Shown here: positions 29,427 to 40,240 of the stretch, piece after piece
Numbering within the stretch: position 1 is the stretch's first letter
Layout: each line of letters starts with the position of its first letter
Source of the DNA: Xanthostigma xanthostigma
Taxonomy: Eukaryota; Arthropoda; Insecta; Raphidioptera; Raphidiidae
NCBI GenBank assembly: GCA_963575645.1
Contig: OY754469.1
Span: 25,376,001 to 25,440,000 of the forward strand
Direction of reading: 5' to 3'
Length of the DNA stretch: 64,000 nucleotides
Position numbers and translations under genes: made by a program
The notes under the pieces: model-generated
Told to the model about the DNA's origin: nothing
Database searches by the model: none
The model's input: the letters and a program-made list of their open reading frames with translations, nothing else

Positions 29427-30947
29427 TATTAACCATTATTTTGACGCAGACAAGCAGTTTTTACATGCTTCACGACAATTGCGTGCAAATGAGTCCTAAT
29501 AGGCAGAATTGCTTTATTTCACAAAGGTAAGTCTATTTACACTATAACATTCAGGTTTGGATCATTCTCTCAAAATATAATGCAAACTGATCATTTCCTT
29601 TTATTTTCACGCAGACAAGTAGTATTTACATGCTTCATGACAATTAGGTGCAAATGAGTCCTTATAGCCAAAATTGCTTTATTTCATTAAGGTAAGTCTA
29701 CTTACACTATAACATTCAGGTTTGCATCATTCTCTCATAAAAAAATGCAAACTGCATATTAACCATTATTTTGACGCAGACAAGCAGTTTTTACATGCTT
29801 CACGACAATTAGGTGCAAATGAGTCCTTATAGGCAAAATTGCTTTATTTTACAAAGGCAAGTCTATTTACACTATAACATTCAGGTTTGGATCATTCTCT
29901 CATAAGAAAATGCAAACTGCATATTAACTATTATTTTAACGCATACAAGCAGTTTTTACATGCTTCATAATAATTAGGGGCAAACGAGTCCTTATAGGCA
30001 AAATTGCTTTAATTCATGAAGATAAGTCTATTTACACTATAACATTCAGGTTTGGATCATTTTCTCATAAGAAAATGCAAACTGCATATTAACCATTATT
30101 TTAACGCAGACAAGCAGTTTTTACATGCTTTACGACAATTAGGTGCAAATTAGTCCTTATAGGCAAAATTGCTTTATATCATGAAGGTAAGTCTACTTAC
30201 ACTATAACATTCAGGTTTGGATCATTCTCTCATAAGAAAATGCAAACTGCATATTAACCATTATTTTAACGCAGACAAGCAGTTTTTACTTGCTTTACGA
30301 CAATTAGGTGCAAATTAGTCCTTATAGGCAAAATTGCTTTATTTTACAAAAGCAAGTCTATTTACACTATAACATTCAGGTTTGGATCATTTTCTGATAA
30401 GAAAATGCAAACTGCATATTAACCATTATTTTAACGCAGACAAGCAGTTTTTACATGCTTTATGACAATTAGGTGCAAATGAGTCCTTGTAGGCAAAATT
30501 GCTTTATTTCATGAGGGTAAGTCTATTTACACTATAACATTCAGATTTGGATCATTCTATCATAAGAAAATGCAAACTGCATATTAACTATTATTTTAAC
30601 GCATACAAGCAGTTTTTACATGCTTTATAATAAATAGGGGCAAATGAGTCCTTATAGGCAAAATTGCTTTATTTCATGAAGGTAAGTCTATTTACACTAT
30701 AACTTTCAGGTTTGGATCATTCTCTCATAAGAAAATGCAAACTGCATGTTAACCATTATTTTAACGCAGACAAGCAGTTTTTACATGCTTTATGACATTT
30801 AGGTGCAAATGAGTCCTTATAGGCAAAATTGCTTTATTTCATGAGGGTAAGTCTATTTACACTATTACATTCAGGTTTGGATCACTCTCATAAGAAAATG
30901 CAAACTGCATATTTACTATCATTTTCACGCAGACAAGCAGTTTTTAC
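29387..30947 (+). repeat. 1.56-kb satellite block copied from the 6.2-kb unit
   Basis: This stretch matches 24933-26495 at an offset of 4454 bp (27 monomers less 1 bp). The rare CTCAAAATATAATGC monomer lies at 25115 and 29569, and the CCTTGTAGGC variant and the ATTTGGATCATTCTATC order are also shared. It is therefore a third, partial copy of the right part of the 6.2-kb block. Near its end it has a private 2-bp loss (GGATCACTCTCATAAG). Confidence 0.75.
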
Positions 30948-31754
30948 ATGTTTTACGACAATTAGGTGCAAATAAGTCCTTAAAGGCAAAATTGTTTTAT
31001 TTCACAAAGGTAAGTCTACTTTCACTATAACATTCAGGTTTGGATCATTCTCTCATTAGAAAATGCAAACTGCATATTTACTATCATTTTCACGCAGACA
31101 AGTAGTTTTTACATGCTTCACGACAATTAGGTGCAAATGAGTCCTTATAGGCAAAATCGCTTTATTTTACAAAGGCAAGTCTATTTACACTATAACATTT
31201 AGGTTTGGATCATTCTCTCATAAGAAAATGCAAACTGCACATTTACTATCATTTTAACGCAGACAAGCAGTTTTTACATGCTTTACGACAATTAGGTGCA
31301 AATTAGTCCTTATAGGCAAAATTGCTTTATTTTACAAAGGCAAGTCAATTTACACTTAAACATTCAGGATTGGATCATACTCTCATAAAAAAATGCAAAC
31401 TGCACATTTACTATCATTTTAACGCAGACAAGCAGTTTTTACATGCTTTACGACAATTAGGTGCAAATTAGTCCTTATAGGAAAAATTGCTTTATTTCAT
31501 GAAGGTAAGTCTACGTACACTATTACATTCAGGTTTGGATCATTCTCTCATAAGAAAATGCAAACTGCATGTTAACCATTATTTTAACGCAGACAAGCAG
31601 TTTTTACATGCTTTACGACAATTAGGTGCAAATTAGTCCTTATAGGCAAAATTGCTTTATTTCATGAAGGTAAGTCTACGTACACTATTACATTCAGGTT
31701 TGGATCATTCTCTCATAAGAAAATGCAAACTGCATGTTAACCATTATTTTAACG

Positions 31755-34703
31755 CAGACAAGCAGTTTTTACATGCTTTACGACAATTAGGTGCAAATTA
31801 GTCCTTATAGGCAAAATTGCTTTTTATCATGAAGGTAAGTCTACTTACACTATAACATTCAGGTTTGGATCATTCTCTCAAAAGATAATGCAAACTGATC
31901 ATTTCCTTTTATTTTCACGCAGACAAGTAGTATTTACATGCTTTATGACAATTAGGTGCAAATGAGTCCTTATAGGCAAAATTGCTTTATTTCATTAAGG
32001 TAAGTCTACTTACACTATAACATTCAGGTTTGCATCATTCTCTCATAAAAAAATGCAAACTGCATATTAACCATTATTTTGACGCAGACAAGCAGTTTTT
32101 ACATGCTTCACGACAGTTGCGTGCAAATGAGTCCTAATAGGCAGAATTGCTTTATTTCACAAAGGTAAGTCTATTTACACTATAACATTCAGGTTTAGAT
32201 CATTCTCTCAAAAGATAATGCAAACTGATCATTTCCTTTTATTTTCACGCAGACAAGTAGTATTTACATGCTTCATGACAATTAGGTGCAAATGAGTCCT
32301 TATAGGCAAAATTGCTTTATTTCATTAAGGTAAGTCTACTTACACTATAACATTCAGGTTTGCATCATTCTCTCATAAAAAAATGCAAACTGCATATTAA
32401 CCATTATTTTGACGCAGACAAGCAGTTTTTACATGCTTCACGACAATTAGGTGCAAATGAGTCCTTATAGGCAAAATTGCTTTATTTTACAAAGGCAAGT
32501 CTATTTACACTATAACATTCAGGTTTGGATCATTCTCTCATAAGAAAATGCAAACTGCATATTAACTATTATTTTAACGCATACAAGCAGTTTTTACATG
32601 CTTCATAATAATTAGGGGCAAACGAGTCCTTATAGGCAAAATTGCTTTATTTCATGAAGGTAAGTCTATTTACACTATAAAATTCAGGTTTGGATCATTC
32701 TCTCATAAGAAAATGCAAACTGCATATTAACCATTATTTTAACGCAGACAAGCAGTTTTTACTTGCTTTACGACAATTAGGTGCAAATGAGTCCTTATAG
32801 GCAAAATTGCTTTATTTCACAAAGGTAAGTTTACTTACACTATAACATTCAGGTTTGGATCATTCTCTCATAAGAAAATGCAAACTGCATATTAACCATT
32901 ATTTTAACGCAGACAAGCAGTTTTTACTTGCTTTACGACAATTAGGTGCAAATTAGTCCTTATAGGCAAAATTGCTTTATTTCATGAAGGTAAGTCTATT
33001 TACACTATAACTTTCAGGTTTGGATCATTCTCTCATAAGAAAATGCAAACTGCATGTTAACCATTATTTTAACGCAGACAAGCAGTTTTTACATGCTTTA
33101 TGACAATTAGGTGCAAATGAGTCCTTATAGGCAAAATTGCTTTATTTCATGAGGGTAAGTCTATTTACACTATAACATTCAGGTTTGGATCCTTCTCTCA
33201 TAAGAAAATGCAAACTGCATATTAACCATTATTTTAACGCATACAAGCAGTTTTACATGCTTTATGACAATTAGGGGCAAATGAGTCCTTATAGGCAAAA
33301 TTGCTTTATTTCATGAAGGTAAATCTATTTACACTATAACATTCAGGTTTGGATCATTCTCTCATAAGAAAATGCAAACTGCATATTAATCATTATTTTA
33401 ACGCAGACAAGCAGTTTTTTCATGCTTCACGACAATTGCGTGCAAATGAGTCCTTATAGGCAAAATTGCTTTATTTTACAAAGGCAAGTCTATTTACACT
33501 ATAACATTCAGGTTTGAATCATTTTCTCATAAGAAAATGCAAACTGCATATTAACCATTATTTTAACGCAGACAAGCAGTTTTTACATGCTTTATGACAA
33601 TTAGGTGCAAATGAGTCTTTATAGGCAAAATTGCTTTATTTCATGAGGGTAAGTCTATTTACACTATAACATTCAGGTTTGGATCATTCTATCATAAGAA
33701 AATGCAAACTGCATATTAACTATTATTTTAACGCATACAAGCAGTTTTTACATGCTTTATAATAAATAGGGGCAAATGAGTCCTTATAGGCAAAATTGCT
33801 TTATTTCATGAAGGTAAGTCTATTTACACTATAACATTCAGGTTTGGATCATTCTCTCATAAGAAAATGCAATTTGCATATTAACTATTATTTTAACGCA
33901 TACAAGCAGTTTTTACATGCTTCGCGACAATTAGGTGCAAATGAGTCCTTATAGGCAAAATTGCTTTATTTCATGAGGGTAAGTCTATTTACACTATAAC
34001 ATTCAGGTTTGGATCATTCTCTCATAAGAAAATGCAAACTGCATATTAACCATTATTTTAACGCATACAAGCAGCTTTTACATGCTTCACGACAATTAGG
34101 TGCAAATGAGTCCTTATAGGCAAAATTGCTTTATTTTACAAAGGCAAGTCTATTTACACTATATCATTCAGGTTTGGATCATTATCTCATAAGAAAATGC
34201 AAACTGCACATTTACTATCATTTTAACGCAGACAAGCAATTTTTACATGCTTTACGACAATTAGGTGCAAATTAGTCCTTATAGGCAAAATTGCTTTATT
34301 TTACAAAAGCAAGTCTATTTACACTATAACATTCAGGTTTGGATCATTTTCTGATAAGAAAATGCAAACTGCATATTAACCATTATTTTAACGCAGACAA
34401 GCAGTTTTTACATGCTTTATGACAATTAGGTGCAAATGAGTCCTTATAGGCAAAATTGCTTTATTTCATGAGAGTAAGTCTATTTACACTATAACATTCA
34501 GATTTGGATCATTCTATCATAAGAAAATGCAAACTGCATATTAACTATTATTTTAACGCATACAAGCAGTTTTTACATGCTTTATAATAAATAGGGGCAA
34601 ATGAGTCCTTATAGGCAAAATTGCTTTATTTCATGAAGGTAAGTCTATTTACACTATAACTTTCAGGTTTGGATCATTCTCTCATAAGAAAATGCAAACT
34701 GCA
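31755..34703 (+). repeat. 2.95-kb satellite block, copy B
   Basis: Partner of 26478-29426 at an offset of 5277 bp, about 32 monomers. Within and after it, a smaller duplication of about 1649 bp (10 monomers) is visible: the shortened CAGTTTTACATGC monomer recurs at 33241 and 34890. Nested duplications of different lengths show repeated unequal exchange rather than one fixed higher-order unit. Confidence 0.78.
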
Positions 34704-37700
34704 TGTTAACCATTATTTTAACGCAGACAAGCAGTTTTTACATGCTTTATGACAATTAGGTGCAAATGAGTCCTTATAGGCAAAATTGCTTTATTTCATG
34801 AGGGTAAGTCTATTTACACTATAACATTCAGGTTTGGATCCTTCTCTCATAAGAAAATGCAAACTGCATATTAACCATTATTTTAACGCATACAAGCAGT
34901 TTTACATGCTTTATGACAATTAGGGGCAAATGAGTCCTTATAGGCAAAATTGCTTTATTTCATGAAGGTAAATCTATTTACACTATAACATTCAGGTTTG
35001 GATCATTTTCTCATAAGAAAATGCAAACTGCATATTAACCATTATTTTAACGCAGACAAGCAGTTTTTACATGCTTTATGACAATTAGGTGCAAATGAGT
35101 CCTTATAGGCAAAATTGCTTTATTTCATGAGAGTTAGTCTATTTACACTATAACATTCAGGCTTGGATCATTCTATCATAAGAAAATGCAAACTGCATAT
35201 TAACTATTATTTTAACGCATACAAGCAGTTTTTACATGCTTTATAATAAATAGGGGCAAATGAGTCCTTATAGGCAAAATTGCTTTATTTCATGAAGGTA
35301 AGTCTATTTACACAATAACATTCAGGTTTGGATCATTCTCTCATAAGAAAATGTAATTTGCATATTAACCATTATTTTAACGCATACAAGCAGTTTTTAC
35401 ATGCTTCACGACAATTAGGTGCAAATGAGTCCTTATAGGCAAAATTGCTTTATTTTACAAAGGCAAGTCTATTTACACTATAACATTCAGGTTTGGATCA
35501 TTCTCTCATAAGAAAATGCAAACTGCATATTAACCATTATTTTAACGCAGACAAGCAGTTTTTACTTGCTTTACGACAATTAGGTGCAAATTAGTCCTTA
35601 TAGGCAAAATTGCTTTATTTTATGAGGGTAAGTCTATTTACACTATAACATTCAGGTTTGGATCATTCTATCATAAGAAAATGCAAACTGCATATTAACT
35701 ATTATTTTAACGCATACAAGCAGTTTTTACATGCTTTATAATTAATAGGGGCAAATGAGTCCTTATAGGCAAAATTGCTTTATTTCATGAAGGTAAGTCT
35801 ATTTACACTATAACATTCAGGTTTGGATCATTCTCTCATAAGAAAATGCAAACTGCTTCTTAACCATTATTTAAACGCAGACAAGCAGTTTTTACATGCT
35901 TTACGACAATTAGGTGCAAATGAGTCCTTATAAGCAAAATTGCTTTATTTCATGAGGGTAAGTCTATTTACACAATTACATTCAGGTTTCGATCATTCTC
36001 TCATAAGAAAATGCAAACTGCATATTTACTATCATTTTCACGCAGACAAGCAGTTTTTACATGTTTTACGACAATTAGGTGCAAATAAGTCCTTAAAGGC
36101 AAAATTGTTTTATTTCACAAAGGTAAGTCTACTTTCACTATAACATTCAGGTTTGGATCATTCTCTCTTTAGAAAATGCAAACTGCATATTTACTATCAT
36201 TTTCACGCAGACAAGTAGTTTTTACATGCTTCACGACAATTAGGTGCAAATGAGTCCTTATAGGCAAAATCGCTTTATTTTCTAAAGGCAAGTCTATTTA
36301 CACTATAACATTCAGGTTTGGATCATTCTCTCATAAGAAAATGCAAACTGCACATTTACTATCATTTTAACGCAGACAAGCAGTTTTTACATGCTTTACG
36401 ACAATTAGGTGCAAATTAGTCCTTATAGGCAAAATTGCTTTATTTTACAAAGGCAAGTCTATTTACACTAAAACATTCAGGATTGGATCATACTCTCATA
36501 AGAAAATGCAAACTGCACATTTACTATCATTTTAACGCAGACAAGCAGTTTTTACATGCTTTACGACAATTAGGTGCAAATTAGTCCTTATAGGCAAAAT
36601 TGCTTTATTTCATGAAGGTAAGTCTACTTACACTATAACATTCAGGTTTGGATCATTCTCTCATAAGAAATTGCAAACTGCATATTAACCATTATTTTAA
36701 CGCATACAAGCAGTTTTTACATGCTTTATGGCAATTAGGGGCAAATGAGTCCTTATAGGCAAAATTGCTTTATTTCATGAGGGTAAGTCTATTTACACTA
36801 TAACATTCAGGTTTGGATCATTCTCTCATAAGAAAATGAAAACTGCATATTAACTATTATTTTAACGCATACAAGCAGTTTTCACATGCTTTATGACAAT
36901 TAGGGGCAAATGAGTCCTTATAGGCAAAATTGCTTTATTTCATGAGGGTAAGTCTATTTACACTATAACATTCAGGTTTGGATCATTCTCTCATAAGAAA
37001 ATGCAAACTGCATATTAACCATTATTTAAACGCATACAAGCAGTTTTTACATGCTTCACGACAATTAGGTGAAAATGAGTCCTTATAGGCAAAATTGCTT
37101 TATTTTACAAAGGCAAGTCTATTTACACTATAACATTCAGGTTTGGATCATTCTCTCATAAGAAAATGCAAACTGCACATTTAATATCATTTTAACGCAG
37201 ACAAGCAGTTTTTACATGCTTTACGACAATTGGGTGCAAATTAGTCCTTATAGGCAAAATTGCTTTATTTCACAAAGGTAAGTTTACTTACACTATAACA
37301 TTCAGGTTTGGATCATTCTCTCATAAGAAAATGCAAACTGCATATTAACTATTATTTTAACGCATACAAGCAGTTTTTACATGCTTTATGACAATTAGGT
37401 GCAAATGAGTCCTTATAGGCAAAATTGCTTTATTTCATGAAGGTTAGTCTATTTACACTATAACATTCAGGTTTGGATCATTCTCTCATAAGAAAATGCA
37501 AACTGCATATTAACCATTATTTTAACGCAGACAAGCAGTTTTTACATGCATTACGACAATTAGGTGCAAATGAGTCCTTATCGGCAAAATTGCTTTATTT
37601 TACAAAGGTAAGTTTACTTACACTATAACATTCAGGTTTGGATCATTCTCTCATAAGAAAATGCAAACTGCATATTAACTATTATTTTAACGCATACAAG

Positions 37701-38165
37701 CAGTTTTTACAAGCTTTATGACAATTAGGTGCAAATGAGTCCTTATAAGCAAAATTGCTTTTTTTTAATGAGGGTAAGTCTATTTACACTATAACATTCA
37801 GGTTTGGATCATTTTCTCAAAAGATAATGCAAACTGATCATTTCCTATTATTTTCACGCAGACAAGCAGTATTTACATGCTTTATGACAATTAGGTGCAA
37901 ATGTGTCCTAATAGGCAAAATTGCTTTATTTTACAAAGGCAAATCTATTTTACACTATAACATTCAGGATTGGATCATTCTCTCATAAGAAAATGCAAAC
38001 TGCACATTTACTATCATTTTAACGCAGACAAGCAGTTTTTACATGCTTCACGACAATTAGGTGCAAATGAGTCTTTATAGGCAAAATTGCTTTATTTTAC
38101 AAAGGCAAGTCTATTTACACTATGACATTCAGGTTTGGATCATTCTCTCATAAGAAAATGCAAAC

Positions 38166-38169
38166 TACA
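38166..38169 (+). repeat. Gypsy target-site duplication, left
   Basis: TACA directly before the 5' LTR, repeated directly after the 3' LTR at 44062-44065. The undisturbed satellite site reads CAAACTACACATTTAC, with TACA once. Four-base duplications are usual for Ty3/gypsy integrases. The site fits the alternating YRYRYR (TACACA) preference described for Drosophila gypsy. Confidence 0.93.
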
Positions 38170-38920
38170 TGTAACATAATGCCTTTTTTTTAATTTTGTC
38201 ATTCTGTTTTCATTCTTATTTTTAATTTTTATGCATAATTTTTAATTTTTATTTTTATTCGCCTTTAAGTCGGCAACTATTTTTACACCCGTTTTTTTAA
38301 ATCAGTTTTAACGCTAACAATTTTAACTTACATAATTATTTTATTTCGTTTTTCACCTTCGTTTTTAATCTGTTACGTCCACCCTACCTGCAAAAATTAT
38401 TTTAATAGAGAGAGCCTTTTTTTTCAAGTGAGTTGGCGTCCGGATTAGCAAGCAACAAGATCGGTGGAATCTCCTTCCACCTACATCTTCGTTGAATATA
38501 TTTTTTTTTTTTTTAAATCTGTTTCTGTGTTCTTTTTATTCATTTAATTCGGGTAATGTGTTTTATTATATTATTTAAATTTTTGTTAATACATTGTTTT
38601 TATTATTGTTAATATTTTTGTAATAATTTTTTTTTCTTTACATGCATGTTTTAAAATCGTAATTTCTTATTATATATGTATTTTGGGTACTGTAAAACTT
38701 AATCTCTTTTTGCTCGTGACCTTCAGTCATAATAAATTCCTTTTGAGTTTAATCTTATTTTTATTTCTTTTTATTGACTTACCTGCATTTTTGTCTTTGG
38801 CTTGATTAACCTTTAATTTGTACATACCTTTTTTTCGCGTCCTGCTACAATTTTTAAACTTAGTTTTACGCTTCCACTGCATTTTACCATCGGCTGATGC
38901 GCGTTAAGAGGTGTGTTACA
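38170..38920 (+). repeat. 5' LTR of gypsy element
   Basis: 751 bp, strikingly T-rich on this strand. It begins TGTAACA and ends TGTTACA, a perfect 7-bp inverted repeat with the canonical TG...CA ends. By eye it is identical to the 3' LTR except for one T fewer in the T run at 38183-38190 (8 versus 9). A TATA-like TATATATG lies at 38671 and an AATAAA polyadenylation signal at 38731-38736. This spacing would make R short, but the transcript start was not determined. Confidence 0.95.
38671..38678 (+). promoter_or_regulatory. TATA-like element in 5' LTR
   Basis: TATATATG lies about 60 bp upstream of the LTR polyadenylation signal. It is the best TATA-like match ahead of AATAAA. The LTR is AT-rich, so chance matches are likely, and this call rests on position only. 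Confidence 0.35.
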
Positions 38921-38924
38921 TAAA

Positions 38925-38935
38925 TGGTAGCAGAG
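38925..38935 (+). other. Primer-binding site, initiator tRNA-Met type
   Basis: TGGTAGCAGAG begins four bases after the 5' LTR. It is complementary to the 3' end of animal initiator tRNA-Met (which ends CUCUGCUACCA) over 11 bases. This is where the tRNA primes minus-strand DNA synthesis. The TAAA spacer between LTR and site is slightly longer than usual. Confidence 0.8.
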
Positions 38936-39071
38936 CGTAGTTAATCAAGTAACCCGTTGTATAACTATTTTTTTTACAGTTACCCTTAATACTTTTAATT
39001 CTTTTGTGTGTATTTAATAAGAAAAATTTACGTATTTTTTTTTTATCTGATTTATTATATATATCTGAAAA

Positions 39072-40046
39072 ATGGCTGAGTCATCAAACGCTAAGATCAA
39101 TGCTCGCACGAGAAGTAAAACGGGAAAACGCACAGAACTCCAGGTTGGTTCTCCAACTTTTGAGGATGCACTTTCTGAAGCTTCCAATACCGCAATACCG
39201 ACAACTATTGATGCTTCTACCCGTACGAATACTGCTCCAACTGATCAAGTCAATGCTACACTGGAACCTACATCTCCAATATTGGGTCAAGATCAACCGT
39301 CTCCGTTGATTCGAGCAACAGCTACCCATATGCAAATGACTGCGACATTGATGGATAGAGTTGAACAACTAAATCAGACTACTGCCGAATTATCGACTAA
39401 GATTTTTCCATCCATCTGCGAATTCAAGATTGATTCCAAAGAAATGACTTCAAATATTCCATACTGTTCCGGCGACGATCCCCGGCAATTGATTTATTTT
39501 ATTGAAGAGATACAATCCGTCGTTGATCTTCAACTAGCAAGAGATTCTACACTGCTGCGATCTTTACTAAATAAAGTACAAGGTGATTTAAGAACTTGGT
39601 GGGCAGCTGCAGTCCTTCGTTTCGAGTCCTGGAACGCACTGAAGACGTCACTTTTAAATGAATTTATCTCGCCTGTCATGAAGAATCAATTGATAAATCA
39701 ACTTGTTCGCAGATCACAAAAACAAGATGAATCGTTCAAAAACTTCATTAAAGATATTATGTCAAAAACGAAAGCTCTCGCTGTGAATATGGCTAAAGAA
39801 GATTTAGTACTACAAATATGGTCAAACGTTAATTATAATACATTATTAAATTTAAAAGATTCGCCCATGCCAGATTCCATTGAAGATCTCAAAAAAATAG
39901 CACGTCGACTTGAAGATTTTGAAAGTCGTTTGCAAGAAGCCAAGCTGCGCGAAGAAACATCTTCACAGTCTACAATACCTAAACTTGAATCAAATCGTAC
40001 ATCAGAAAATACAAACCCGAAGACTTCAAAAAACTGGAAAGCTTAG
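39072..40046 (+). CDS. gag: Gypsy Gag polyprotein
   Basis: A 324-residue Gag, the structural protein that forms the retrotransposon particle and packages its RNA. The ATG has a good context (AAAAATGG) and follows a 151-bp leader after the 5' LTR. Residues 1-80 are Ser/Thr-rich and probably disordered. About 85-110 is a helical, coiled-coil-like stretch. About 130-270 matches the retrotransposon capsid fold in character, with a GDLRTWWAAA tryptophan motif at 171-180 and a helix-rich region up to FIKDIM. The C-terminal 50 residues are charged. No CCHC zinc knuckle is present, which is uncommon for Metaviridae in general but known in some insect gypsy lineages. A deletion of the nucleocapsid region cannot be excluded. 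The stop TAG (40044-40046) lies just after a frameshift heptamer that leads into pol. Confidence 0.88.
   Translation: MAESSNAKINARTRSKTGKRTELQVGSPTFEDALSEASNTAIPTTIDASTRTNTAPTDQVNATLEPTSPILGQDQPSPLIRATATHMQMTATLMDRVEQLNQTTAELSTKIFPSICEFKIDSKEMTSNIPYCSGDDPRQLIYFIEEIQSVVDLQLARDSTLLRSLLNKVQGDLRTWWAAAVLRFESWNALKTSLLNEFISPVMKNQLINQLVRRSQKQDESFKNFIKDIMSKTKALAVNMAKEDLVLQIWSNVNYNTLLNLKDSPMPDSIEDLKKIARRLEDFESRLQEAKLREETSSQSTIPKLESNRTSENTNPKTSKNWKA
40028..40034 (+). promoter_or_regulatory. -1 ribosomal frameshift heptamer at gag/pol junction
   Basis: A AAA AAC in the Gag reading phase (TCA AAA AAC TGG), a canonical X XXY YYZ slippery site of the kind used by several retroviruses. It lies 9 nt before the Gag stop. 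The pol frame is exactly the -1 frame relative to gag and is open from 39989 onward, so slippage here would join Gag to protease. A hairpin follows 12 nt downstream (40047-40071). Use in vivo is inferred. Confidence 0.8.
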
Positions 40047-40071
40047 GGAGGAACAAATTGGTGTTTCCTCC
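40047..40071 (+). promoter_or_regulatory. Stem-loop downstream of frameshift site
   Basis: GGAGGAA (40047-40053) pairs perfectly with TTCCTCC (40065-40071), extendable by one G.U pair, around an 11-nt loop. It begins 12 nt after the slippery heptamer. That is a little longer than the usual 5-9 nt spacer, but it is consistent with a frameshift stimulator. A pseudoknot with downstream sequence was not examined. Confidence 0.65.
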
Positions 40072-40240
40072 TGAAGATCGTCCGTATTTTCTGATAACCA
40101 AGCAAAATCATACCAAGAATATACCTAATAAGTCGTTACCGTTCATATCAGTCTCCATAGATGATTTAAAATTTGAATGTCTTCTGGACACCGGCGCCAC
40201 TGCAAATTATATCGATGGTTCTGTATTTCGACAAATTTAG

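Larger units (their letters stand above)
1..38169 (+). repeat. 165-bp tandem satellite array, left arm
   Basis: Head-to-tail AT-rich satellite. The landmark AACATTCAGGTTTGGATCAT recurs at 1, 166, 331, 496 and so on, giving a 165-bp unit and about 230 monomers here, all on this strand. Other fixed landmarks in each unit are a small dyad (ATGCA-AAC-TGCAT), ACAAGCAGTTTTTACATGC, GGTGCAAAT and a TTCATGAA/TTTACAAA switch region. Monomers fall into recurring variant types: CATATTAACC, CACATTTACTATC, TGATCATTTCC, TATAATAAATAGGGGC and CACGACAATTGCGTGC. These types are shuffled between neighbours, as expected from unequal crossing-over and gene conversion. Most units have stop codons in all frames, and no gene lies in this stretch. 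A centromeric or pericentromeric role is plausible from unit size and array length but is not shown. The array runs off the left edge of the window. Confidence 0.97.
40028..40240 (+). pseudogene. pol: pol 5' part: aspartic protease, cut by in-frame stop
   Basis: Start of the Pol frame as reached by -1 frameshifting from gag. The frame itself is open from 39989, after a TGA, and has no suitable ATG. It carries the retroviral-type aspartic protease that processes Gag-Pol. The catalytic motif DTGA is at 40187-40198 in the context ECLLDTGATANYIDGS. A TAG at 40238-40240 interrupts the frame between the catalytic loop and the expected flap, and the same frame continues open after it for about 1000 codons. 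The break therefore looks like a single nonsense change and not a frameshift. The next base context (TAG A) does not match the known strong readthrough signal (TAG CAR YYA), so a programmed role is unlikely though not excluded. Confidence 0.8.

Noticed and set aside
1..38169. CRISPR-like array
   Set aside because: The repeats are contiguous 165-bp monomers without unique spacers and lie in eukaryotic DNA.
39004..39309. 101-codon frame overlapping the gag start
   Set aside because: It overlaps gag in another frame and begins in the leader with no recognisable motif. Gag has the better start context and domain content.
40238..40240. Programmed stop readthrough in pol
   Set aside because: The stop is inside protease rather than at the gag/pol border, its downstream context is not the strong readthrough type, and a separate frameshift signal already serves gag-pol expression.
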